Shown: in pieces, positions 38,501-50,387 of the stretch
How positions within the stretch are numbered: the stretch's first letter is position 1
Layout: each line of letters starts with the position of its first letter
The notes under the pieces: generated by a model
What the model was told of the DNA's origin: nothing
Seen by the model: the letters and a program-made list of their open reading frames with translations, nothing else
Database searches by the model: none
Translations under genes and position numbers: made by a program
Assembly (NCBI GenBank): GCA_037013495.1
Contig: CM072810.1
Span: 38,097,843-38,161,842, forward strand
Direction: 5' to 3'
DNA: 64,000 nt
Source of the DNA: Hippophae tibetana
Lineage: Eukaryota; Streptophyta; Magnoliopsida; Rosales; Elaeagnaceae

Positions 38501-40527
38501 TATTTCAATGAATTTATAGTTGTATTTCTTCCAAGCAACTTCAAACATTTTGCAGAACACTCATATAGGCATTTGAGCAAAAAACTAAATCTAGAACTAT
38601 GCAGCTGAACATAAATTTTGAACTCTATATCATGCAAGAGGATGAAACTTTGAACAAATTCTATGCAGGTTTTTCAATCAATTTCAACTACCCGTACAAT
38701 TTGGATGGACCTATTTATAAAAAAAAGTAGATTGAGAAAATTGTTTTTAGCCTACATTATCATTTTCAAGAAAAAGATACCTTGCTTAAATCCATATAGA
38801 AGGCCTGTGAACTTACTGTTAAATGAATAAGTTGGGAAATTATTCGAACTGCATTATTTGTTGCCAAGATGATTGCAATCCACTTTCGTGGACGGAAAGA
38901 GCTTGACTTTATAGACATCAAGTATAGTGGTACGAGCGAAGCTATTTTTACACAATTGTTAGAAATGATGAATCTAATACCAATGAAGAGAAAATATCTA
39001 TACTTTCCCGTAGATTTACTAAATTTCTTAGAAAGAATAAACCCGTTTTTAGGGATTTAAAAAAAAGGTAATCCGAGCTCTAAAATGATTATTTCAATGA
39101 ATTTATAGTTGTATTTCTTCCAAGCAACTTCAAACATTTTGCAGAACACTCATATAGGCATTTGAGCAAAAAACTAAATCTAGAACTATGCAGCTGAACA
39201 TAAATTTTGAACTCTATATCATGCAAGAGGATGAAACTTTGAACAAATTCTATGCAGGTTTTTCAATCAATTTCAACTACCCGTACAATTTGGATGGACC
39301 TATTTAGAAAAAAAAGTAGATTGAGAAAATTGTTTTTAGCCTACATTATCATTTTGAAGAAAAAGATACCTTGCTTAAATCCATATAGAAGGCCTGTGAA
39401 CTTACTGTTAAATGAATTAGTTGGGAAATTATTCGAACTGCATTATTTGTTGCCAAGATGATTGCAATCCACTTTCGTGGACGGAAAGAGCTTGACTTTA
39501 TAGACATCAAGTATAGTGGTACGAGCGAAGCTATTTTGACACAATTGTTAGAAATGATGAATCTAATACCAATGAAGAGAAAATAGCTATACTTTCCCAT
39601 AGATTTACTAAATTTCTTAGATAGAATAAACCCATTTTTAGTGATTTTCAAAAAAGGTAATCCGAGCTTTAAAATAAGTATTTCAATGAATTTATAGTTG
39701 TCTTTCTTCCAAGCAACTTCAAACATTTTGGAGACCACTCATATAGGCATTTGAGCAAAAAAAATAAATCTAGAACTATGCAGCTGAACATAAATTTTGA
39801 ACTCTATATCATGCAAGAGGAAGAAACTTTGAACAAATTCTATGCAGGTTTTTCAATAAATTTCAGCTACCCGTACAATTTGGATGGACCTATTTGGAAA
39901 AAAAAGTATATTGAGAAAATTGTTGTTAGTCTACATTATCATTTTCAAGAAAAAGATACCTTGCTTAAATCCATATAGAAGGCCTGTGAACTTACTGTTA
40001 AATGAATAAGTTGGGAAATTATTCGAACTGCATTATTTGTTGCCAAGATGATTGCAATCCACTTTCGTGGACGGAAAGAGCTTGACTTTATAGACATCAA
40101 GTATAGTGGTACGAGCGAAGCTATTTTTACACAATTGTTAGAAATGATGAATCTAATACCAATGAAGAGAAAATATCTATACTTTCCCATAGATTTACTA
40201 AATTTCTTAGAAAGAATAAACCCGTTTTTAGGGATTTAAAAAAAAGGTAATCCGAGCTCTAAAACGATTATTTCAATGAATTTATAGTTGTATTTCTTCC
40301 AAGCAACTTCAAACATTTTGCAGAACACTCATATAGGCATTTGAGCAAAACACTAAATCTAGAACTATGCAGCTGAAAATAAAGTTTGAACTCTATATCA
40401 TGCAAGAGGATGAAACTTTGAACAAATTCTATGCAGGTTTTTCAATCAATTTCAACTACTCGTACAATTTGGATGGACCTATTTGGAAAAAAAAGTAGAC
40501 TGAGAAAATTGTTTTTAGCCTACATTA

Positions 40528-40917
40528 TCATTTTGAAGAAAAAGATACCTTGCTTAAATCCATATAGAAGGCCTGTGAACTTACTGTTAAATGAATTAGT
40601 TGGGAAATTATTCGAACTGCATTATTTGTTGCCAAGATGATTGCAATCCACTTTCGTGGACGGAAAGAGCTTGACTTTATAGACATCAAGTATAGTGGTA
40701 CGAGCGAAGCTATTTTGACACAATTGTTAGAAATGATGAATCTAATACCAATGAAGAGAAAATAGCTATACTTTCCCATAGATTTACTAAATTTCTTAGA
40801 TAGAATAAACCCATTTTTAGTGATTTTCAAAAAAGGTAATCCGAGCTTTAAAATAAGTATTTCAATGAATTTATAGTTGTCTTTCTTCCAAGCAACTTCA
40901 AACATTTTGGAGACCAC
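40528..40917 (-). other. Representative antisense open frame, 129 codons, probably non-coding
   Basis: Many monomers carry a minus-strand ATG frame of 127-129 codons starting MVSKMFEVAWKK. It covers about two thirds of the monomer. The longest variant is 145 codons at 47607-48044, from a different start. The composition is dominated by I, L, S, F and K, with stretches such as KYSYFLFIGIRFIISNN. It runs opposite the plus-strand relic frame, and its openness can be explained as a by-product of that frame's codon usage. It is broken by a stop or indel in most other monomers. No domain is recognised, no promoter is visible, and no monomer has a consistently intact version. I list it because it is the longest open frame in the unit. 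Confidence 0.25.
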
Positions 40918-42661
40918 TCATATAGGCATTTGAGCAAAAAAAATAAATCTAGAACTATGCAGCTTAACATAAATTTTGAACTCTATATCATGCAAGAGGA
41001 AGAAACTTTGAACAAATTCTATGCAGGTTTTTCAATAAATTTCAGCTACCCGTACAATTTGGATGGACCTATTTGGAAAAAAAAGTATATTGAGAAAATT
41101 GTTGTTAGTCTACATTATCATTTTCAAGAAAAAGATACCTTGCTTAAATCCATATAGAAGGCCTGTGAACTTACTGTTAAATGAATAAGTTGGGAAATTA
41201 TTCGAACTGCATTATTTGTTGCCAAGATGATTGCAATCCACTTTCGTGGACGGAAAGAGCTTGACTTTATAGACATCAAGTATAGTGGTACGAGCGAAGC
41301 TATTTTTACACAATTGTTAGAAATGATGAATCTAATACCAATGAAGAGAAAATATCTATACTTTCCCATAGATTTACTAAATTTCTTAGAAAGAATAAAC
41401 CCGTTTTTAGGGATTTAAAAAAAAGGTAATCCGAGCTCTAAAATGATTATTTCAATGAATTTATAGTTGTATTTCTTCCAAGCAACTTCAAACATTTTGC
41501 AGAACACTCATATAGGCATTTGAGCAAAACACTAAATCTAGAACTATGCAGCTGAAAATAAAGTTTGAACTCTATATCATGCAAGAGGATGAAACTTTGA
41601 ACAAATTCTATGCAGGTTTTTCAATCAATTTCAACTACTCGTACAATTTGGATGGACCTATTTGGAAAAAAAAGTAGACTGAGAAAATTGTTTTTAGCCT
41701 ACATTATCATTTTGAAGAAAAAGATACCTTGCTTAAATCCATATAGAAGGCCTGTGAACTTACTGTTAAATGAATTAGTTGGGAAATTATTCGAACTGCA
41801 TTATTTGTTGCCAAGATGATTGCAATCCACTTTCGTGGACGGAAAGAGCTTGACTTTATAGACATCAAGTATAGTGGTACGAGCGAAGCTATTTTGACAC
41901 AATTGTTAGAAATGATGAATCTAATACCAATGAAGAGAAAATAGCTATACTTTCCCATAGATTTACTAAATTTCTTAGATAGAATAAACCCATTTTTAGT
42001 GATTTTCAAAAAAGGTAATCCGAGCTTTAAAATAAGTATTTCAATGAATTTATAGTTGTCTTTCTTCCAAGCAACTTCAAACATTTTGGAGACCACTCAT
42101 ATAGGCATTTGAGCAAAAAAAATAAATCTAGAACTATGCAGCTGAACATAAATTTTGAACTCTATATCATGCAAGAGGAAGAAACTTTGAACAAATTCTA
42201 TGCAGGTTTTTCAATAAATTTCAGCTACCCGTACAATTTGGATGGACCTATTTGGAAAAAAAAGTATATTGAGAAAATTGTTGTTAGTCTACATTATCAT
42301 TTTCAAGAAAAAGATACCTTGCTTAAATCCATATAGAAGGCCTGTGAACTTACTGTTAAATGAATCAGTTGGGAAATTATTAGAACTGCATTATTTGTTG
42401 CCAAGATGATTGCAATCCACTTTCGTGGACGGAAAGAGCTTGACTTTATAGACATCAAGTATAGTGGTACGAGCGAAGCTATTTTTACACAATTGTTAGA
42501 AATGATGAATCTAATACCAATGAAGAGAAAATATCTATACTTTCCCATAGAATTACTAAATTTCTTAGAAAGAATAAACCCATTTTTAGGGATTTAAAAA
42601 AAAGGTAATCCGAGCTCTAAAATGATTATTTCAATGAATTTATAGTTGTATTTCTTCCAAG

Positions 42662-43240
42662 CTACTTCAAACATTTCGGAGACCACTCATATAGGCATTT
42701 GAGAAAAAAACTTAATCTAGAACTATGCAGCTGAACAGAAATTTTGAACTCTATATCATGCAAGAGGATGAAACTTTGAACAAATTCTACGCAGGTTTTT
42801 CAATCATTATCAACTACCCGTACAATTTGGATGGACCTATTTGGGAAAAAAAGTAAATTGAGAAAATTGTTGTTAGCCTACATTATCATTTCCAAGAAAA
42901 AGATACCTTCCTTAAATCCATATAGAAGGCCTGTGAACTAACTATTAAATGATTCAGTTGGTAAATTATTCGAACTACATTATTTGTTGCCAAGATGATA
43001 GCAATCCACTTTCACGGAAGGAAAGAGCTTGACTTTATAGACATCAAGTATAGTGGTACGAGCGAAGCAATTTTGACACAATTGTTAGAATTGATGAATC
43101 TAATACCAATGAAGAGAAAATATCTATACTTTCCCATAGATTTACTAAATTTCTTAGAAAGAATAAACCCGTTTTTAGGGATTTAAAAAAAAGGTAATCA
43201 GAGCTCTAAAATGATTATTTCATTGAATTTATAGTTGTAT
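42662..43240. repeat. Monomer-sized block matching the left part of the array (about 10.3-10.8 kb)
   Basis: Sequence here departs from its A/B neighbours and matches 10,268-10,842, exactly 32,394 bp (55 periods) upstream. Shared variants in order are AAGCTACTTC, TTTCGGAGACC, GAGAAAAAAACTTAATC, GAACAGAAATTTTG, TTCTACGCAGG, ATCATTATCAAC, TTTGGGAAAAAAAG, ACCTTCCTTAAATC, GAACTAACTATTAAATGATT, CTTTCACGGAA, TTAGAATTGATG, GGTAATCAGAGC and TTTCATTGAATTT. It then returns to local type (TTTTGCAGAACAC). Differences are few (GTAAATTG for GTAGATTG, TTGGTAAATT for TTGGGAAATT, AAGGAAAG for AAAGAAAG). This supports sequence transfer over at least 32 kb, by gene conversion or by a large rearrangement later diluted by amplification. 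Confidence 0.85.
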
Positions 43241-45608
43241 TTCTTCCAAGCAACTTCAAACATTTTGCAGAACACTCATATAGGCATTTGAGCAAAAAAC
43301 TAAATCTAGAACTATGCAGCTGAACATAAATTTTGAACTCTATATCATGCAAGAGGATGAAACTTTGAACAAATTCTATGCAGGTTTTTCAATCAATTTC
43401 AACTACCCGTACAATATGGATGGACCTATTTGGAAAAAAAAGTAGACTGAGAAAATTGTTTTTAGCCTACATTATCATTTTCAAGAAAAAGATACCTTGC
43501 GCAAATCCATATAGAAGGCCTGTGAACTTACTGTTAAATGAATTAGTTGGGAAATTATTAGAACTGCATTATTTGTTGCCAAGATGATTGCAATCCACTT
43601 TCGTGGACGGAAAGAGCTTGACTTTATAGACATCAAGTATAGTGGTACGAGCGAAGCTATTTTGACACAATTGTTAGAAATGATGAATCTAATACCAATG
43701 AAGAGAAAATAGCTATACTTTCCCATAGATTTACTAAATTTCTTAGAAAGAATAAACCCAATTTTAGGGATTTTCAAAAAAGGTAATCCGAGCTTTAAAA
43801 TAAGTATTTCAATGAATTTATAGTTGTATTTCTTCCAAGCAACTTCAAACATTTTGGAGACCACTCATATAGGCATTTGAGCAAAAAATCTAAATCTAGA
43901 ACTATGCATCTGAACATAAATTTTGAACTCTATATCATGCAAGAGGAAGAAACTTTGAACAAATTCTATGCAGGTTTTTCAATCAATTTCAACTACCCGT
44001 ACAATTTGGATGGACCTATTTAGAAAAAAAAGTAGATTGAGAAAATTGTTTTTAGCCTACATTATCATTTTCAAGAAAAAGATACCTTGCTTAAATCCAT
44101 ATAGAAGGCCTGTGAACTTACTGTTAAATGAATAAGTTGGGAAATTATTCGAACTGCATTATTTGTTGCCAAGATGATTGCAATCCACTTTCGTGGACGG
44201 AAAGAGCTTGACTTTATAGACATCAAGTATAGTGGTACGAGCGAAGCTATTTTTACACAATTGTTAGAAATGATGAATCTAATACCAATGAAGAGAAAAT
44301 ATCTATACTTTCCCGTAGATTTACTAAATTTCTTAGAAAGAATAAACCCGTTTTTAGGGATTTAAAAAAAAGGTAATCCGAGCTCTAAAATGATTATTTC
44401 AATGAATTTATAGTTGTATATCTTCCAAGCAACTTCAAACATTTTGCAGAACACTCATATAGGCATTTGAGCAAAAAACTAAATCTAGAACTATGCAGCT
44501 GAACATAAATTTTGAACTCTATATCATGCAAGAGGATGAAACTTTGAACAAATTCTATGCAGGTTTTTCAATCAATTTCAACTACCCGTACAATTTGGAT
44601 GGACCTATTTATAAAAAAAAGTAGATTGAGAAAATTGTTTTTAGCATACATTATCATTTTCAAGAAAAAGATACCTTGCTTAAATCCATATAGAAGGCCT
44701 GTGAACTTACTGTTAAATGAATAAGTTGGGAAATTATTCGAACTGCATTATTTGTTGCCAAGATGATTGCAATCCACTTTCGTGGACGGAAAGAGCTTGA
44801 CTTTATAGACATCAAGTATAGTGGTACGAGCGAAGCTATTTTGACACAATTGTTAGAAATGATGAATCTAATACCAATGAAGAGAAAATAGCTATACTTT
44901 CCCATAGATTTACTAAATTTCTTAGATAGAATAAACCCATTTTTAGTGATTTTCAAAAAAGGTAATCCGAGCTTTAAAATAAGTATTTCAATGAATTTAT
45001 AGTTGTCTTTCTTCCAAGCAACTTCAAACATTTTGGAGACCACTCATATAGGCATTTGAGCAAAAAAAATAAATCTAGAACTATGCAGCTGAACATAAAT
45101 TTTGAACTCTATATCATGCAAGAGGAAGAAACTTTGAACAAATTCTATGCAGGTTTTTCAATCAATTTCAGCTACCCGTACAATTTGGATGGACCTATTT
45201 GGAAAAAAAAGTATATTGAGAAAATTGTTGTTAGTCTACATTATCATTTTCAAGAAAAAGATACCTTGCTTAAATCCATATAGAAGGCCTGTGAACTTAC
45301 TGTTAAATGAATCAGTTGGGAAATTATTAGAACTGCATTATTTGTTGCCAAGATGATTGCAATCCACTTTCGTGGACGGAAAGAGCTTGACTTTATAGAC
45401 ATCAAGTATAGTGGTACGAGCGAAGCTATTTTTACACAATTGTTAGAAATGATGAATCTAATACCAATGAAGAGAAAATATCTATACTTTCCCATAGATT
45501 TACTAAATTTCTTAGAAAGAATAAACCCATTTTTAGGGATTTAAAAAAAAGGTAATCCGAGCTCTAAAATGATTATTTCAATGAATTTATAGTTGTATTT
45601 CTTCCAAG

Positions 45609-46187
45609 CTACTTCAAACATTTCGGAGACCACTCATATAGGCATTTGAGAAAAAAACTTAATCTAGAACTATGCAGCTGAACAGAAATTTTGAACTCTA
45701 TATCATGCAAGAGGATGAAACTTTGAACAAATTCTACGCAGGTTTTTCAATCATTATCAACTACCCGTACAATTTGGATGGACCTATTTGGGAAAAAAAG
45801 TAAATTGAGAAAATTGTTGTTAGCCTACATTATCATTTCCAAGAAAAAGATACCTTCCTTAAATCCATATAGAAGGCCTGTGAACTAACTATTAAATGAT
45901 TCAGTTGGTAAATTATTCGAACTACATTATTTGTTGCCAAGATGATAGCAATCCACTTTCACGGAAGGAAAGAGCTTGACTTTATAGACATCAAGTATAG
46001 TGGTACGAGCGAAGCAATTTTGACACAATTGTTAGAATTGATGAATCTAATACCAATGAAGAGAAAATATCTATACTTTCCCATAGATTTACTAAATTTC
46101 TTAGAAAGAATAAACCCGTTTTTAGGAATTTAAAAAAAAGGTAATCAGAGCTCTAAAATGATTATTTCATTGAATTTATAGTTGTAT
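45609..46187. repeat. Second copy of the transferred left-type block
   Basis: This is the copy of the 42,662 block carried along in the 2947-bp duplication. It shares GTAAATTGAG and TTGGTAAATT with that block, which the 10.3 kb relative lacks. The transfer therefore came first and the 5-monomer duplication second. Confidence 0.85.
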
Positions 46188-48030
46188 TTCTTCCAAGCAA
46201 CTTCAAACATTTTGCAGAACACTCATATAGGCATTTGAGCAAAAAACTAAATCTAGAACTATGCAGCTGAACATAAATTTTGAACTCTATATCATGCAAG
46301 AGGATGAAACTTTGAACAAATTCTATGCAGGTTTTTCAATCAATTTCAACTACCCGTACAATATGGATGGACCTATTTGGAAAAAAAAGTAGACTGAGAA
46401 AATTGTTTTTAGCCTACATTATCATTTTCAAGAAAAAGATACCTTGCGCAAATCCATATAGAAGGCCTGTGAACTTACTGTTAAATGAATTAGTTGGGAA
46501 ATTATTAGAACTGCATTATTTGTTGCCAAGATGATTGCAATCCACTTTCGTGGACGGAAAGAGCTTGACTTTATAGACATCAAGTATAGTGGTACGAGCG
46601 AAGCTATTTTGACACAATTGTTAGAAATGATGAATCTAATACCAATGAAGAGAAAATAGCTATACTTTCCCATAGATTTACTAAATTTCTTAGAAAGAAT
46701 AAACCCAATTTTAGGGATTTTCAAAAAAGGTAATCCGAGCTTTAAAATAAGTATTTCAATGAATTTATAGTTGTATTTCTTCCAAGCAACTTCAAACATT
46801 TTGGAGACCACTCATATAGGCATTTGAGCAAAAAATCTAAATCTAGAACTATGCATCTGAACATAAATTTTGAACTCTATATCATGCAAGAGGAAGAAAC
46901 TTTGAACAAATTCTATGCAGGTTTTTCAATCAATTTCAACTACCCGTACAATTTGGATGGACCTATTTAGAAAAAAAAGTAGATTGAGAAAATTGTTTTT
47001 AGCCTACATTATCATTTTCAAGAAAAAGATACCTTGCTTAAATCCATATAGAAGGCCTGTGAACTTACTGTTAAATGAATAAGTTGGGAAATTATTCGAA
47101 CTGCATTATTTGTTACCAAGATGATTGCAATCCACTTTCGTGGACGGAAAGAGCTTGACTTTATAGACATCAAGTATAGTGGTACGAGCGAAGCTATTTT
47201 TACACAATTGTTAGAAATGATGAATCTAATACCAATGAAGAGAAAATATCTATACTTTCCCGTAGATTTACTAAATTTCTTAGAAAGAATAAACCCGTTT
47301 TTAGGGATTTAAAAAAAAGGTAATCCGAGCTCTAAAATGATTATTTCAATGAATTTATAGTTGTATATCTTCCAAGCAACTTCAAACATTTTGCAGAACA
47401 CTCATATAGGCATTTGAGCAAAAAACTAAATCTAGAACTATGCAGCTGAACATAAATTTTGAACTCTATATCATGCAAGAGGATGAAACTTTGAACAAAT
47501 TCTATGCAGGTTTTTCAATCAATTTCAACTACCCGTACAATTTGGATGGACCTATTTATAAAAAAAAGTAGATTGAGAAAATTGTTTTTAGCATACATTA
47601 TCATTTTCAAGAAAAAGATACCTTGCTTAAATCCATATAGAAGGCCTGTGAACTTACTGTTAAATGAATAAGTTGGGAAATTATTCGAACTGCATTATTT
47701 GTTGCCAAGATGATTGCAATCCACTTTCGTGGACGGAAAGAGCTTGACTTTATAGACATCAAGTATAGTGGTACGAGCGAAGCTATTTTGACACAATTGT
47801 TAGAAATGATGAATCTAATACCAATGAAGAGAAAATAGCTATACTTTCCCATAGATTTACTAAATTTCTTAGATAGAATAAACCCATTTTTAGTGATTTT
47901 CAAAAAAAGGTACTCCGAGCTCTGAAATAAGTATTTCAATGAATTTATAGTTGTATTTCTTCCAAGCAACTTCAAACATTTTGGAGACCACTCATATAGG
48001 CATTTGAGCAAAAAATCTAAATCTAGAACT

Positions 48031-50387
48031 ATGCATCTGAACATAAATTTTGAACTCTATATCATGCAAGAGGAAGAAACTTAGAACAAATTCTATGCAG
48101 GTTTTTCAATCAATTTCAACTACCCGTACAATTTGGATGGACCTATTTGGAAAAAAAAGTATATTGAGAAAATTGTTGTTAGTCTACATTATCATTTTCA
48201 AGAAAAAGATACCTTGCTTAAATCCATATAGAAGGCCTGTGAACTTACTGTTAAATGAATTAGTTGGGAAATTATTAGAACTGCATTATTTGTTGCCAAG
48301 ATGATTGCAATCCACTTTCGTGGACGGAAAGAGCTAGACTTTATAGACATCAAGTATAGTGGTACGAGCGAAGGTATTTTTACACAATTGTTAGAAATGA
48401 TGAATCTAACACCAATGAAGAGAAAATATCTATACTTTCCCATAGATTTACTAAATTTCTTAGAAAGAATAAACCCGTTTTTAGGGATTTAAAAAAAAGG
48501 TAATCCGACCTCTAAAATGATTATTTCAATGAATTTATAGTTGTATTTCTTCCAAGCAACTTCAAACATTTTGCAGAACACTCATATAGGCATTTGAGCA
48601 AAAAACTAAATATAGAACTATGCAGCTGAACATAAATTTTGAACTCTATATCATGCAAGAGGATGAAACTTTGAACAAATTCTATGCAGGTTTTTCAATC
48701 AATTTCAACTACCCGTACAATTTGGATGGTCCTATTTAGAAAAAAAAGTAGATTGAGAAAATTGTTTTTAGCCTACATTATCATTTTCAAGAAAAAGATA
48801 CCTTGCTTAAATCCATATAGAAGGCCTGTGAACTTACTGTTAAATGAATAAGTTGGGAAATTATTCGAACTGCATTATTTGTTGCCAAGATGATTGCAAT
48901 CCACTTTCGTGGACGGAAAGAGCTTGACTTTATAGACATCAAGTATTGTGGTACGAGCGAAGCTATTTTTACACAATTGTTAGAAATGATGAATCTAATA
49001 CCAATGAAGAGAAATTATCTATACTTTCCCATAGATTTACTAAATTTCTTAGAAAGAATAAACCCGTTTTTAGGGATTTAAAAAAAAGGTAATCCGAGCT
49101 CTAAAATGATTATTTCAATGAATTTATAGTTGTATTTCTTCCAAGCAACTTCAAACATTTTGCAGAACACTCATATAGGCATTTGAGCAAAAAACTAAAT
49201 CTAGAACTATGCAGCTGAACATAAATTTTGAACTCTATATCATGCAAGAGGTTGAAACTTTGAACAAATTCTATGCAGGTTTTTCAATCAATTTCAACTA
49301 CCCGTACAATTTGGATGGACCTATTTGGAAAAAAAAGTAGACTGAGAAAATTGTTTTTAGCCTACATTATCATTTTCAAGAAAAAGATACCTTGCGCAAA
49401 TCCATATAGAAGGCCTGTGAACTTACTGTTAAATGAATTAGTTGGGAAATTATTAGAACTGCATTATTTGTTGCCAAGATGATTGCAATCCACTTTCGTG
49501 GACGGAAAGAGCTTGACTTTATAGACATCAAGTATAGTGGTACGAGCGAAGCTATTTTGACACAATTGTTAGAAATGATGAATCTAATACCAATGAAGAG
49601 AAAATAGCTATACTTTCCCATAGATTTACTAAATTTCTTAGAAAGAATAAACCCATTTTTAGGGATTTTCAAAAAAGGTAATCCGAGCTTTAAAATAAGT
49701 ATTTCAATGAATTTATAGTTGTATTTCTTCCAAGCAACTTTAAACATTTTGGAGACCACTCATATAGGCATTTGAGCAAAAAATCTAAATCTAGAACTAT
49801 GCATCTGAACATAAATTTTGAACTCTATATCATGCAAGAGGAAGAAACTTTGAACAAATTCTATGCAGGTTTTTCAATCAATTTCAACTACCCGTACAAT
49901 TTGGATGGACCTATTTAGAAAAAAAAGTAGATTGAGAAAATTGTTTTTAGCCTACATTATCATTTTCAAGAAAAAGATACCTTGCTTAAATCCATATAGA
50001 AGGCCTGTGAACTTACTGTTAAATGAATAAGTTGGGAAATTATTCGAACTGCATTATTTGTTGCCAAGATGATTGCAATCCACTTTCGTGGACGGAAAGA
50101 GCTTGACTTTATAGACATCAAGTATAGTGGTACGAGCGAAGCTATTTTTACACAATTGTTAGAAATGATGAATCTAATACCAATGAAGAGAAAATATCTA
50201 TACTTTCCCATAGATTTACTAAATTTCTTAGAAAGAATAAACCCGTTTTTAGGGATTTAAAAAAAAGGTAATCCGAGCTCTAAAATGATTATTTCAATGA
50301 ATTTATAGTTGTATTTCTTCCAAGCAACTTCAAACATTTTGCAGAACACTCATATAGGCATTTGAGCAAAACACTAAATCTAGAACT
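48031..50387. repeat. Transition segment, 4 A/B-type monomers
   Basis: Four monomers lie between two higher-order blocks. They mix variants seen on both sides. TTGCGCAAATCC, GAGCTTTAAAATAAG and ATGCATCTGAAC are shared with the 5-monomer block. AAATATAGAAC, GGTAATCCGACC and AATCTAACACC reappear at 59.5-61.6 kb. The XbaI site (TCTAGA) is lost at about 48,610 through TCTAGA to TATAGA, a change also found at about 59,806 and 61,572. Confidence 0.75.

Larger units (their letters stand above)
34474..42135. repeat. A/B alternating dimer block (about 1179 bp), 13 monomers
   Basis: Two monomer types mostly alternate. Type A has GAGGATGAAAC, ATTTCAACTAC, TTTTTAGCCTAC, AAATATCTATAC, GGGATTTAAAAAAAAGG and TTTTGCAGAACAC. 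Type B has GAGGAAGAAAC, AATAAATTTCAGC, AAGTATATTGAG, GTTGTTAGTCTAC, GCAAAAAAAATAAATC and TTTTGGAGACCAC. Monomer starts include 34474 (A), 35065 (B), 35654 (A), 36244 (B), 36832 (A), 37422 (B) and 38010 (A). Alternation breaks around 38010-39777, where three A-type starts follow each other. The dimers at about 40,367 and 41,546 are nearly identical and share CAAAACACTAAATC, GAAAATAAAGTTTG and TAGACTGAG. Confidence 0.85.
42136..47900. repeat. Higher-order repeat block: 5-monomer unit, 2 copies (2947 bp)
   Basis: The copies begin at 42136 and 45083. Shared rare variants keep their order: GTAAATTGAG, ACAATATGGATGG, TTGCGCAAATCC, CCCAATTTTAGGG, AAAAAATCTAAATC, TTTCCCGTAGATT, TTGTATATCTTCC and TTTATAAAAAAAAG. 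A few bases differ, for example AATAAATTTCAGC against AATCAATTTCAGC, AGAATTACT against AGATTTACT, and TTTAGGGATT against TTTAGGAATT. It is therefore older than the 4124-bp duplication or has since mutated. The second copy stops matching at about 47,900, where GGTACTCCGAGCTCTG replaces GGTAATCCGAGCTTTA. The internal order differs from the 5-monomer block at the left end, so the two blocks formed independently. Confidence 0.88.
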
